A stretch of 64,000 nucleotides of DNA, from positions 36,003,959 through 36,067,958 of the forward strand of contig NC_087069.1 in assembly GCF_963678635.1 (NCBI RefSeq), written 5' to 3'. Position 1 is the first letter of the stretch; each line of letters starts with the position of its first letter. The notes under the pieces were generated by a model. That model ran no database searches, was not told the origin of the DNA, and was given only the letters and a program-made list of their open reading frames with translations. Source of the DNA: Symsagittifera roscoffensis (taxonomy: Eukaryota; Xenacoelomorpha; Acoela; Convolutidae). Below are positions 11,740-24,700 of the stretch, piece after piece. A program made the position numbers and the translations under genes.

Positions 11740-12267
11740 GTTCCGACTTTCGATACGAAATTAACAGAATATTTGTGCTCGGGTGGGTTTTTTTTCTTCA
11801 GACAAATTTCAGACTTTTTAACTAGCCACTTTTGACGAAATTTTTTTAATCGCTCGAATAGTATTGTTGTCTTGAGCTTAAATTCGAACAGATATTTCAC
11901 CTGTGATCATTTTTCGTAAAGTTATGGGGTCTTAAACATTGGCATTTTGGCCAATTTGAGACAATTAACGCGCGATATATTTTGCGCTTTTAACGCGTAA
12001 GCGGAGATTTAAACCGTTCTAGAAATCGTTCTAAATTGATTGAAATAAGCTTATTTGCCATAATTGATTGTTATTAGCAGCTAAATTTATTCTTTTGTAC
12101 TTTATATGGCGTGTGGGGGTGATGGTTTTTAGAAAAACTTCAAATTTCAGAAAAAAAATCATTTTGTTTTATTACATTCAATTTTTTTTATATTATTATT
12201 GCTCCATAAACCTTAAAAGGCAGTCGGAACATTCAGGGCTTCGCCCTGATACGAGCAGTCTTGTTAA
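11740..12267 (-). repeat. 530-bp repeat, right copy of an inverted pair
   Basis: Reverse-orientation partner of 9011-9543, with the same hairpin (CAGGGCTTCGCCCTG on plus) and the same TGTTCCGACT terminus. Small differences (single substitutions and A/T-run length changes) show that it is not an assembly echo. Together the two copies could form a 2.2-kb-loop cruciform around the SDR last exon. Confidence 0.7.
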
Positions 12268-15200
12268 CAATTAGATCATATCTTTCCTTTACTTGCTCAG
12301 TCAGTTAATCAGTCTGTATCATGGAAAACTTTGAACGCTATTGGCACTAAACTTTTAACCGTTTGATCATAAGCACAAAACAAGTAATAACAAAAAATTT
12401 TGATTCCTTGTTTTTAGAATAGATCAATCATTTTTTCTGGGACCTGCGTTGTATCTAAGCGATAAATTTTTGATAATACAGTAGTCGATGTACAACAATT
12501 TTAAAACTATGTTTGAAAAACTTCCGTTAATGTTAAGCATTCAAGTACGCAGCTATTGATACTACTTTTTTAATAAACTAATTCAGGCAAGCTAAGCTTC
12601 ACACTAGGTGTCTAATGAATGTCTCAGTGGTATCTTTTCCACTTTCCTTTTTATCGTATTATCGCGCAGAGACGGGTCTAAAATATTAGCGAACAGCAGC
12701 TGAGTGTCATCAAGAAAGTATCACAACTTCTACCTTTTTCGGTTGGCCTCTTACCAAATGAGCTCAGTATCGCTTTGAACACTGTTTAACATGCTTCGTC
12801 TTGAGAGTGAAATATTTCAGCGCCTGCTTAAAACTTTCAGTAAAAAACAATAAGTGTGAAATTTATTGGCTCTATAAAGAAAAAGGAAAAAGTGAATGAC
12901 TTCACGTTTTTTATTTCAAACTTTGGGTGATTATTTTTGCCGTTTGATGATGTAGACCAGAAGGAGAGATATAATTTTATTTTTCCCGCGCCATCTGCAC
13001 TTTTTGTGTTCAAAGATGCGAACCGAATTTTTGCACCATTTGCGATAAAACACAAATATAAAAACAAAACAAGTCAAAAAAATGAAAATTTTTTTTTTTT
13101 AAAGTCTACCAAAATTGGAATTTTTCCATGTTGCGGTTTATTAACTCTTGCCAAACAAACCATACGTTTGATTATAAAACTAGCAACGAAACATAACTGA
13201 AGAAGAAGCAAAAAACCGAAAATTTTGAAGCAGACACCAGCTGAGACGAAAAAAAAATAATTTCAAACTTTTTAAAAAAGTTACAGTCCCCGTGAAAGTA
13301 TAATGAACAACAATTCCACTTACAACAACAGTGAAAGTTGCTTACAGCACAAACAAAGTCTGTGATGTGGCATCTAAACCGAAAATCATTCTGCAGACAC
13401 CAGTTGAGACGAAAAAAGATGCTTTTATGAAATTTTAGAAATCAATTCCGGAAAATTTTCTTAAAAAATCAAAGTTCTAACTTCCCCTATGAAAGTGCAA
13501 TAAACAACACTTGCACTTGCAACTACAATGACAGTTGCGTACATCACAAGTCATACCCATGATGTGGCAATTAAGCCGAAATGTTTGAGCACACAAACGA
13601 AAGTACACTAATTCAATTTTTACAGATTTTTTCAAATTTGTATACATGTTCAAGGAAACTGGAAGATGAGAAAACCTAAAAGCGCACAAAGAGCATGAAA
13701 TATGATGAGGTACTTTTTCGATTTTTTCGATTTTTTTTCCTTACGAAAGAATTCTGGATTGGTTGACGTCTCTTTGAGACTGGATAAAAATTCTGTCAAA
13801 AAATTAGTTTATAAAGCCAAAAGTTGTGTGGAGCAAAATTGCACCGAACCCAAATATTTCTCACTATCTTCCAACGTGGGAGCTATCGAATTGTGTTGTT
13901 TTTAAATCTTCAGAACCGCTCACTCATTGGTTTTGGCTTATAAACATGTACTGCAATAAAACTGAAAACAGAATTTGAACGACAAAAACGTGCGTCTTCT
14001 TTTGAAAAAATTGAAGTTATATAACGCCAGCCTATGCTTTTGTACACAAATTGAAAGCCATATCGCCATAAAATTGATATTGAGCTGACCTCAGGTTTTC
14101 CTTTTGAAATATCAAGGCCTGAAAATGTAAAAATAGAGTGGTGAGAAAAGCCACAAAAACAGTTCGGAAACAGCTCGATTTTCGGAGCAAACAAATTATT
14201 TTTGACGGTATAAAAAGACTATTAAAATTATCAGGCTATTGGGTATGAACTCAAACCTCATGGTCAAGAGTAACTTGCTTTAACAACTTAGCTATGGTGT
14301 CAGTGGTGGCTTTTTTGGATGAATTTATTTCATTCTTTCAAATAGGTAGCAAATAAGTCAGAATAGCAAACAAAAAATCAACTACTAGAGGTTCCAACTA
14401 CTTTGATTAATTTACTTAATTATGTCGTTCACTATTTAACTATAAGTTCATTCAAGACCATTTGATTATTTTCGATCATTTTCAACAATAAAAAATACAT
14501 CTTCATATCATCAGTACAATAAATTACAGAAACAAAAACGATGCAAAACTAAACAATTATGCGTGTCTCTTGGCATACAATTATCTTGCAACTGTCAAAA
14601 CTGAAAAAGAAAAACGTTTTTTTTTTTAAATTCACAAACAGGCCGAAGGAAATTGGAATTACAAACCCAAACTCATCTGATCCGAAATTAGACAATAAGA
14701 CTAATAAAAAAGTTTATAAATTTTAGAATTGATCAATCACACAAAGATTGAGCGCGACCTGCTTTATAATAAGCGGCCAAAATTTTGAGAATGCTGCAGT
14801 TCTGCAAAAAATTCAGTTTAAGTTTAACAAAAATGAAAAATCCGATGATTTTAAAACCGAAGTTGGTCATAATTTATTATGCTTTGTTGTTATGCTAATT
14901 CAAGCATAATCAATACTATCTTTTTTTCGTTTTTTTTTAATATTTACGATCAGAAGCGGTAATTATAAGCAAAGCGATATTTACGGGAAGATAATTTTAG
15001 TTTTTGAGATAAAACAGCCAGGTGTCGCACAAATTATCCAAATACTTGTGGTATTTCAGTTTGCGTGGAAAATTTGGAAAAAACCGTAAGCATGACAAAA
15101 CTTCCGAAGAATATTAAAAACAATATGGCCTTTCAAAATTTTTCATTTCAAGATTCTTTTATGGTTGTTACTAAGGTTGGTTCGACTACAGGGCGTAAAA

Positions 15201-16637
15201 GAGGTCTAATAAAGCAATATTGGTAAAAATGTATATCCTGAAGTTGTTAAGGTTTTTGTTTTTTTTTTATGCCTCTTCAGCTTCATAGCACAACATTATA
15301 GTAAAGTGCAACCAAACGAGCACTTTTATTTGCGAGTGAGCTTATAAAAAAAGGTTCATACCATTACACAACGCTTGCCAAAGCTCGATAGTTTGACCAT
15401 TGTGAACAACTAACTTTCCCTCTAGCATGCTGAGCTTAAAATAAATCCCATATTTTTTCAGAATTTTTTTTCCACTGGATAGGTTAAAAAATAGTAAATT
15501 AGATTTTGTCTTCTAATTTTGCTACATCCATCTTTACGACTGGATAAAATACCCAAAAAAGCTTTCAAAGTGGGAGCTATCACAAAACTTTCTTTTAAAA
15601 TCCCGGGAATCTAATGCACTTTGGCTTGAGTTTTGATGCATGTACTGCAACAATTGCAGATAGAAATTGAAAGACAAAACATGCGACTTCGTATAAAACT
15701 ATCTTTAAAAAAAAACAAAGCAGTATTCAGCTGAAATTATTAAATTGTTGCTTGAGAAAACCTTGGCTGCATAAGATAGTAGGAAAAAAGGCCAAGGAAA
15801 CCCGAAAGATTTTAACTTTTGAACCATTTGAAGAAAAAAAATTAAACCGCTAAATCGCTAACTTTTTAAGCTTCAAAATTTGTCACTTTTTTTTTAAAAA
15901 TAGCCGAAATAGCAAACACGGGGTCAAGTCAAAAGGGGTAATTTCTTTATTCCTCTGCGAACTCTATAAAATTCATTTCCAAAACTAAGTTATCCACTTC
16001 TTTTTGCTCCATTTTCTCTTTAGTTATTGCAAAGCGTACTTTGCTTTCATTCAAGCAAATAGAATAAAATCAAAAAAAGATGAGCCAAGAAAATCAAATT
16101 TGAGCATAAACAACTATTGAAGAACTTTTCAGAAAAAAATACCCTACCTGAATAAAAGATAAATCACTTCGTTAGTAAACACACTTGAAGACTTGGTGCG
16201 TTACTTCTTGGTCGGAACAACCAAAAAGAACCTTTGATCGGCGATGGGTCCAGCTACTTAAGTCAAATTAGCAAAAAATGCAATTCACAATTGGATCATA
16301 AAATCATTGATGACAATTCAACAAAATTCAAATATTATCAGTTCTTTCTTAACATAAAACACATCATATCATCATTATTATAATCAAAACAACGAAATAA
16401 AAACAAAACGAAAAAAAACAGTCATAAATGAAGTTCAGGAATATTTGATTCAGCTCAATATTCCGACAAATTTCTCACATATTTCAACCGAATTTAAAAT
16501 TTTTGAAGCTTGGGTAATTTTGGATCCTTTCTGCTTGTCCGTTTCTCCGTGACTCGATTAACATTAACACTACAAAAGTTGAAAGTTTTTTGTCCACTCA
16601 ATTCTCTTGAACCATTTATGTGTAATATTTTTATATT
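12268..16637. other. Long AT-rich intergenic stretch with weak local duplications
   Basis: No gene is supported. Open frames here are short and lack domains. Two diverged tandem units lie at 13216-13580 (see that entry). A second weak pair links 13770-14010 with 15530-15690 (shared GACTGGATAAAA, GTGGGAGCTATC and CATGTACTGCAA), pointing to an old duplicated non-coding block. Confidence 0.5.
13216..13580 (+). repeat. Diverged tandem duplication, two ~180-bp units
   Basis: Unit 1 starts near 13217 and unit 2 near 13378, each with CCGAAAAT, GCAGACACCAG and TGAGACGAAAAAA, then an A/T-rich run, then GTGATGTGGCA (unit 1) or CATGATGTGGCAA (unit 2). No coding content was recognised. Confidence 0.6.
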
Positions 16638-17590
16638 CTATCCGAGTTCTATTCCCATTTCAGGTCGGTTTTCCTTCAGCCACATTTTGTTCAACAAATT
16701 CAGACCACAGCCCGTAGTCAATCCCAATTGTGCCAAAAGGGGATCCTGGGTTGTATCATTTTGAATCAATCTTATTCTTAGCCCATCCCGTCTCCCAAAC
16801 CCACCGAAAATACTCTTCGGTTTCACTCTTGGCGTGGTTGAGTAGATCGGAAACTCAAACTCCTGATACAAACTTTTGGCAGGTTTCTTTCTCTGATCGA
16901 TTTTCAGAGCGATATTTCTAGTCGGTATACAATAAGGGATAATTTTGAACTTCTTACAAACTTCTGGATCTTTCAAGGGTTTGAAAATTTTCCTTTGAGG
17001 TTCGATCCAATGCTTTTTTCGTCTGATTGTACAATTTGAAACATGTTTCTGACTTGTTGATAGTTTGACTTTATCGTCGGCTTCAATTCGGAAGTCTTTT
17101 ACTATTCGATTTTTGCTCAACGAAAAGTTGTTGTTCGTCTTTCGCTTATGACTGCGAGACATAGCAGCCTTGTTCGAATTCGGTTGTTTATTTCCATTTT
17201 TATTCCCACTTTTTGAGTTTTCTTTGTTGTTTTTCGAAATATTACCTTGAGATTTTTTGTGAGATTTGCTTTTCGCTGAAGTTTTTGCGCCGTTTATCAA
17301 TTTTTGTTCTTTCGTCTTGTCATTAAGCTCGGTTGGAATACTTTCGTTTTCAAGCTTAATTTTCACACGTTTGCTTTTCTGGGTAATAATATTACTGTCT
17401 TCCGTTTCAAACGGGTTCAATTCCAGTTTCATTTTAGAAACTGGCGGGCTGTTCTCATTGACACTGGTTCGCTTTCGTTTAGGAGCTCCGGTCATTTTTC
17501 TGTGATGTTTTGCTTTCTGGAGGAACGATGACTTCACCTTCGCTTGAAAATGTTTAGTACGAGCAGTCTGAAGTTTGCCTGATTTCGACG
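16638..17590 (-). CDS. Last exon of the Lys-rich gene
   Basis: The acceptor TATTTTAG is followed by CGTCG, completing an Ala codon with the previous exon's G (phase 1). The exon runs 953 bases without a stop to TAG. Low-complexity Lys/Ser/Asn sequence fills the first two thirds; the last ~110 residues are less biased. Confidence 0.75.
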
Positions 17591-19386
17591 CTAAAATAGA
17601 ATTCCGAAGTAAAACAAAATGTAATCAATCAAGTAAAATGATTAGATTGAATACTAAATATAAAGATAATCAAATTGATTCATCAATTGAGAGAAAATTG
17701 ACTCGATGATTAACACGTCTCAAAAAAGGACTCAATTTATGAGATAAGCTTCTTAATTCAGAACTAATTTAGGGTAACAATTGCCTGTCTGCCGATTACG
17801 ATTTTTCGATAGCGCCTCAAATGACAAAGCAACTTAAAGACTTTATCGGCATAAACGACTCAAACTAACCATTTCACATATAACTGCTGGTACTAATTGG
17901 AATGCTAGACAGTCAAACAAAAAAAATAGAAACCCAACCAACACCCCCCCCCCCGCCGAACAAGAAGGAAACTTTAATAAAAAATTGGGTCGAAATCACA
18001 CTCAATGCAATTTTTTACAGTTTCGGATCCAGTAGTATTTTTTCGTGTTGATATTTTTGAAGTCTCGGACTCCGAGGAAATAGATTTTTTTATTACTCCC
18101 AACGATAAATGTTTTTTTTTAAATTTTTCGAAGGACAAAGCCAATGCCACTCAATTGTAACGCATGATTAGTCGCCGACGATATCATGCAAAAAAATTCA
18201 ATGGATACAGATAAAATGGACTTTCACGTACCTTTAAAAGACCTCGATTCGCTGTCACTTTCTTTTTCACTTTCAAAATACCTAACTTCTCTTTTGCCTT
18301 CGAACAATTGAAGATCCGAAATAGGTCTCTTAATCAGAAAACTCTTCGCTACAAACAAATTCGGATCTTCACGTGATAAGTTCAAGTTCAACTTCGACTC
18401 TCTTTCAAAACCTGTGGATGAAGGAGTGTGAACAAACGGAACCTGATCCTCCTCGTTGAAAAGGGTAAAAGCAAGTTTCGGCTTCTTTTGAAAAAACTCT
18501 GAAATGTCTAAATTTTCTAATAATTCCTCTTTAACACACTGATCGTTGTTGACCAACTCAGCGTCCAAGCTGTTTCGCTTCCGTTTGCTTCTCGACTTTT
18601 CCTGGTATTTCACAAATGAATCGAACTCGTTCAGGAACTTGGAAAGACTGCTGTAGCCTCGAGGAAGTTGAATCTTGTACGCGTCTGATGCTTGTTCGTC
18701 AAAAGGTTCAACTTTAATGCTAACTCTGGATTGAAACTTCACGGGCGAAACACTAAACAAGGTCAAAAATAAAATGTACAAGAATTCAGATTTTTTTTCA
18801 GTTGAAATCTATTATTGACAAAAATATTAAAATATACTGATCATAGTATACCATCCCGCATGAACATGCAACAACCTTAGAACAGAGATCCAAGATATCT
18901 CAAAAGCGATATATTAACATGGTTGCATCAATTTATCTCAATTTGTTTTATCAATTGTCGAATTCACCATTCGAAAAAAAAAATAAGAAATCGAACAGGT
19001 CCATTTTTATTTCTCGAATACGAACCTCAATGAACATGAACACAAACCCTATCGAACATGAACCTCATTTTAAAATTTTTAAGGCGTATTAAGCCAAAAA
19101 AGAAGAATAATTCACTCACCTATCTTGGTTCAATTCTTTTTCTTCGATCTCACTTACAACCTCCACAGTCTTCAAGTCGTTCTCTTCTTTTTCAATTTCG
19201 TCCCTATACTTGCCACAACACTTTTCACACTCGCACAACAACTCTCTATTCACAGGAACTTCTCTTACTCGTCTTGAGCTGAAATTGCCCACAAAACTCT
19301 TCCTGAAGACACCGGGACTCGATCTCTCGTCCTGTGAGTAGTGACAGAGCAATTTACAAGCCAAACAAACGGGCAACTGTGGACAC
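16638..19386 (-). CDS. Lys/Ser/Asn-rich, probably nuclear protein of unknown function
   Basis: Three exons with canonical GT-AG introns and matching phases: 19120-19386, 18232-18752 and 16638-17590, ending in TAG at 16638-16640. At least one further 5' exon is required, because the first one here begins in phase 2 after an AG acceptor. Exon A is Cys-rich (CPQLPVCLACKLLC, later CECEKCC) and may bind zinc. Exon B has acidic and Ser-rich parts and an RSKRKR basic patch. Exon C is strongly basic, with KSHKK, NNKENSKSGNKNGNK and RSHKRK, and ends in a more conserved-looking globular part (IPYCIPTRNIALKI, SIFGGFGRRDGLRIR, LLAQLGLTTGCGLN). I do not recognise the family. Basic patches suggest a nuclear location (inference). 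A decayed paralogue occupies 1-2440, and the frame here is intact by contrast. Confidence 0.75.
18232..18752 (-). CDS. Middle exon of the Lys-rich gene
   Basis: The acceptor CTTGTTTAG is at 18753-18754 and the donor AAAG/GTACGT at 18231/18232. It joins phase 2 to phase 1. It encodes PVKFQSRVSIKVEPF, a basic KSRSKRKRN patch and a Leu/Asn/Asp-rich tail. The same exon in the copy at 1530-1945 lost both splice sites. Confidence 0.8.
19120..19386 (-). CDS. Cys-rich exon of the Lys-rich gene
   Basis: The acceptor ATTATAG lies before GTGTCC, and the donor AAGATAG/GTGAGT is strong. Seven cysteines cluster in two groups (CPxxPVCLACKLLC and CECEKCC), separated by a basic stretch with FSSRRVREV; the end is acidic (EIEKEENDL). 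Possible zinc binding is inference from spacing only. Confidence 0.75.
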
Positions 19387-19664
19387 CTATAATGATATTT
19401 CAGCAAATAATGACAAATTATACTTTATTCCAATTGTTTTCCGGTACAATATTGCGAAAAGAAGATTCAATTTACTAATGTAACCCGAACACAAGAATGC
19501 GATCAAGATCTGGAAACTTAAACTTCGTTAATTACATTTGAAATATGATTTGAAAATATTAACTAAGCCTATTTGATAAAATCAAGAATCGGCGACAGAA
19601 TTCTAAACGGAAAAAAAATGAGATTATACGAAATGAGACGAAGAGGCGAAGCCGAGCGTCACAC

Positions 19665-19792
19665 CAATTGCGATATGAAAGTATATGGAAGTGTTCGTTC
19701 AGGCGTAAATAATTGACTGTAGAAAAACAGCAACAAACTTCCTTTTTTTTGAAAACTTCAAATAAATTCAAGAGTCGGCACAATCCAGCCAT
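19665..19792 (-). CDS. Possible first exon of the Lys-rich gene
   Basis: ATG at 19792 starts MAGLCRLLNLFE. A possible donor CAATTG/GTGTGA at 19664/19665 would give phase 2, which fits the next exon. The joined model would be 622 aa. The peptide itself is not distinctive and the donor is mediocre, so this is a weak call based on phase agreement alone. Confidence 0.25.
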
Positions 19793-19799
19793 TTTCTAA

Positions 19800-21740
19800 A
19801 TTTCTCTGAACGGGCTCAGATGTAACCTCTGGTTTAAACATGCAGAACAAGAGCTTCGCTTAAGTCTACCACAACTCAAATGTGGTAAACTTTGTCAAAT
19901 GGTTCAGTGATTTTGTTAAACAAGTTAACCAAATGTTGAACAAAGTGTATGTTCCGCTTTGATAGTGCTAGCTAGTCTCAAATAAAAATACTGATTTAAA
20001 GACACTAGAAAAACTGACAATTAAACTTTTATTTCATCCCGCGTTCAAAAACAAAAAAATCTACTTGAAAATACAGTTCAGATTATGGCCGCAATCTACG
20101 GCACATAATCACCGCATAATAAGCCTCTAAATTGAAATCGCAGAATCCTGCAAAAATTCTGGGTGCTTGAATGAGTTTAATCGAACCAAAGAGTGTTTGA
20201 GAAAATTTTCCGAAAAAAAATTGAAATATATACCCGCAGATTTTTGTCAAGCCTGGCCGCAATTGTTGAATTTACAAAAAAAATCATTCCATTCAAAATT
20301 TTTCACTCCCGCCTAAACGAATCTTTTTTAACGCCACCGTCACAGTTTTGGTTCACTATAATTTTCAGAAAAAAGACAACAATAACTATTTTCTGGGATA
20401 TTTTTCAGAGGTGCTTGGCCTTACTTCGACCTGTGCCCTCTTCCTCTGACGGGTCCAAGTATTGCCAACCGCACTTGACGCGATGATGCTGTTCCTGCAG
20501 GTGATGAAGATACTAATTCTAACGATGACCTCGATGTGCTACCACTCGGCATGACAGATGTCAACAAGTGCTCTGCTCATAAGACAACACTATCTGAAAG
20601 AAAAAATACATAATAAATAAAGCGTAATAAAATGTTTTCGAGATTAAATACATTAGTTTGATTTAGGAGAAATTAAAAAAAAACTCGGTATTGTCTGGTA
20701 GAATCACCATTCAATTTTATCTGCCTCTGAAGTTTTCACGTGTCCCGCAAATATTTCATTTCAGTCTTCATAAACATCGAAAGCTGCATTGTGAAATTGT
20801 TCGTATTAATTTGTTTTTATGAATTAATGGTCCTTAACTTTTTCAATAATGCTTTCATATTACGTCGAGAGCTGAAAATTATAAAATCAAAAACATACCA
20901 GAAATATTTCCACTACAATATAAAACTTGTATTGTAGGGGAAACTTGTGGAAAATTTACCACTACTATACAACTTTTTGCTGAATCTCAGCTCATTATGA
21001 AACATGAACGCACCCTACAAAAAATATCTTTGAGCCAAATTCATTCACAGAAAAATGGCAGCCCAAACTATTGCTATCAAATATGGCACAAATGTAACGA
21101 GAGGTTGGTGAGAGAATATTCCAAATCACTTTTTTTGAAAACAAATTCAAAACTGAGAAAAAAATGAAAAACCTAGGATTTCCTACCACGGCTATCGGTT
21201 CAAAAAGCTGAAAACAATAGGCCATTTTTTTGGAAGGGGGTGTTAAGATTAGGAGAGAAAGTGTGACAATTAGTCTCAAGACAAGGACAAAAAATAAATT
21301 TCAAACAAAATAGATGACCTTTGTAGAAAACGAACGTTAGAATGGTCACTCTGTTCTTCTCTATATTTGACTTTTACCCTTTCTAGAACTTGAATGTTTT
21401 TATATCAATTAGTTCGTTGCACGTGATAATTTTATTTCCGCTTGTTAAATTTCGTTTTTGAGTTCATCTGAATTGAATTAATAGGCGGATTTTCCAATTC
21501 TGCATGAGAACAGCTTGGTTCTCAGTCAATGATTGCAATTGGAATGTTGCAGCGGGTTTTCCTTGCTTTTTGTCCTGACGTAGTGTCCTGATGGCTTCTG
21601 TTTGATTTTAGTACGTTGCCTATTGCGTGATTGTTTAATACGTTCAACATCTGTAGTCTTTATTTTCCTGTGGCGTTTCCAAATGCGTTGTGATTGAATC
21701 CGTAATCATGAGTTCTTTTTAAATTCAAAATTAGCAAAAA
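19800..21740. other. Mostly empty stretch with one possible exon remnant
   Basis: Apart from the candidate at 20411-20605, no gene is visible. Open frames are short, A/T-driven and without domains. Confidence 0.5.
20411..20605 (+). pseudogene. Possible exon remnant, plus strand
   Basis: After an acceptor-like TTTTTCAG, a frame reads GAWPYFDLCPLPLTGPSIAN and, past one stop codon, DDAVPAGDEDTNSNDDLDV, then a TAA near 20610 close to an AATAAA. Base composition is more coding-like than the surroundings. A second acceptor TTCCTGCAG at ~20500 would allow only the later part to be coding. Family unknown; it may be a relic or a last exon. Confidence 0.3.
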
Positions 21741-24700
21741 ATATCGCCTCACGAGGGCTTTTGTCTCTTCACGAGGGTTTTGCTGTGAACGACAAGTTTA
21801 ACATGCCGAAGTTCCATTTGAAAAGGAATGCATCGTGTGAAACTTTCTATGCTACTCTCATGGACCCAGCTAAGTATCCAGCTTGGGAACCAATGGTTAC
21901 GCAACATTTTCACCTCAATTTGGCAAACCGTGACATACAAAGGGAATTGCTGAGAGACACTCGATCAGGCACCGTGTCTAGAAATAACAGAAAATCTTGA
22001 AAAACGGGAAACGAACTAGCAGAAGATTCAGGACACAAACGGTTGCATATGCGGAAAACCGTTGATGGAAGGTCGGTAAATTTCGTTTACTGATAATAAA
22101 CGAGAACAGAACAGCCCTGACAGAAACAAGGTCAGCAACCAGAGGTACCAAATTAGTGCGTAGGATGTCGCTTACACTGGCCTAACAGCCATAAAACATT
22201 AAGCTCCGCTATAAGAAAAAAAATGTAGCAATGCTAGGGGGCATCATTTTGCTCGAGTGCGCAGAACAAAAAGCATAGCGAAATGATAATTTATGAAAGA
22301 ACATTTAGAATAACTGAGGTTCCAAATTATTTGAGATGGCACAAAACCATTAAACAGCAAGATTGAGGCGATCGCAAAATTACCCATAGCGAAAACCCGA
22401 AAAACAAATACGATCATTCATGGGATGGATCCAACACTTCGTTAAATTTTGCCTATTATGACACAAGACACCATAAACCTCTGACCACAGCTGAACACTG
22501 ACGAACAATTTGAATGGACAAAACATATGTTGGGAATATTAAAATTACTTAACAAGAAGTTAGCAAAGTCGTCTCACAAAATCACCATGATAAAAAAAGA
22601 AACACGACGGTCTAGGATGCGCTCTGGAACACAAAACTGAACTCAGATTGAATGTAATTTCGTATGCATCTAGATACTTAAATAGTTGCGAACAAAAATG
22701 TTCAACTCACGAATTATAAATATTAAGCGTCGTTTGGTCAAAAGAACACTTCCGGTATTATCTGTACGAAAAAAGGGTCATTGTCGACTAACGAGAAATA
22801 CTGAGTGTATTTAAATCACGCCGATCGAAGAAAAACTATCAGTCAAAATTGACAAGAAGGATTGACCATTTACTTCCGAGTTAGAACACATGGCCGGTAC
22901 AAAGATGTGGTTGGTAGACAACCTATCCAGAAATCCCCTGCAAAAAGCTCCTAAGCCGTAACAGTATGATGAACAATTCGTAGTTGGTATTACAAAACTA
23001 CATACGCAAAAAACTACGCATAGATGCACAAGAGAATATTCTAGAACAGTCTGAACATTGTAAAATTATCGAGAAAGCGGACGCAATTGGCCAGAACAAA
23101 ACGAAAGTATTGAGAGAGTGAGCACACAGTACAAGCATTGGCGACAAATCAGCAGCAAAAGCCAGCGCCTAAACGGAAAATTATATGCAAACAATATTTT
23201 TCCAGTAAATAAACGAATGATTTTTCCCATCGAACATCTTTAAACAAGTTTCGGGCACTAAGGAGATGGGACACAGAAGCCCTTTACGCGGACAGAAGAT
23301 AAAAAAAAACCTGGACAACTACGAATCGAGGTAGATCAGCCAACGGTAAACATAATAGCAGAATATGACAGGAACACACATATGGAAACAGAGTGGGATA
23401 CCAACATAGATTGGGATATCCTACTCATTTCTTGGGATTAAAAGTCAGATACGCCAGAGGAGGTCACTTTGATAGACATCTGGAAGTTACGCTATCATGA
23501 ATTTTCAACCAGACACTCATAGCTCCGTTAACGAACATAGATCGGAAATTTAGGGAACTCAGAGACTGCATCCTAGCATGGGAAGAAGATGCAAAAACGG
23601 GTCAAAACTATCATTAGCATTGCAAGAACTATCACGTGTAAGGAGGCATGATGCGTGTCGACAAAAAGGTACCCAAACCATCGGTGCTCAGAGACGGATG
23701 CATTGACGTCTTCCATGCTACTCATTCAGGCCAGTTGGGAATGACTCAGAGCTTCAGAGAACATGGTCGCATCACAAACATCGAAGCTTCATCAATAAGG
23801 CTGAAAAATGCAAAAACTGCTCCAAAACCGGTAATAATAAACCTTAACCTCTGGCTCGGAATAGAAAGCAATCAAAAACTAAAGTGAAACAAACGAAGAA
23901 ACACAGCTGGACCATGGGGGGCCCATCAATGAAGAAAATGGAAAAGAGGTCTAAATCCTGCTAGCTATACACCGGTTTTTTCAAATTTCCTTCGATGAAA
24001 TTTTTTGAACTTGCAACTGCTTTAAACGCAGCAAAGTTTTTGAAGACTATCAAAAATTACATGGAACACCGAAGTCTATTCGGGTAGATCAAGCACCTTA
24101 TTTATCGGTAAAGGCCATTATGGAACATTGCAATAACAATAACATCGAACGATTAGTTTCGACGGCAAACGACCATCGATAAACAGGATTGAAACACTAA
24201 AAGCCAACTGGGGTGTATGAAGAAACAAAGGCAAGAATTCTTCAAACTAGGCCACTCATTATATCCCATTTTGGTCGAAAATCTAAAAAACGCTCTCAAT
24301 TATTAGCACAGAACAGAGCTGGTTAAATTTAAGTTGCGATAAAGTTACCAAAACGTGCTTAGACAAACATTGGGCAAGCCACTAACGTCGGAGGTCGCAA
24401 GTACCCGAAGCTACAATGGGATCAAAGAGGAGCAGAAGTGGTGGATCGCAAAAACAAGGAAAAGAATATAAACTACCATTCGTGGTCTTTACTCGAGACA
24501 GATGAACTAACGGATACTCCCATATGTAGGATACGAGCCTCACAGCTGAGCCTTGCTCGCAAAACGGTTAGGGGATGGAAGAAAAAAGTTCTAGAGGGGG
24601 AATGAATTTCAGCCTCCAAACATCAATCTCAACCGCTGATTCGGGCAAGCCCGACGACACGCAACGAAGCTCGAACAATTATGAAAAAACATCAAAACAA

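Noticed and set aside
13910-14194. 94-aa minus-strand open frame
   Set aside because: No recognisable motif; the related block near 15600 does not preserve the frame.
16510-17531. Plus-strand open frames opposite the Lys-rich exon
   Set aside because: They are antisense shadows of a long biased minus-strand exon with correct splice phases.
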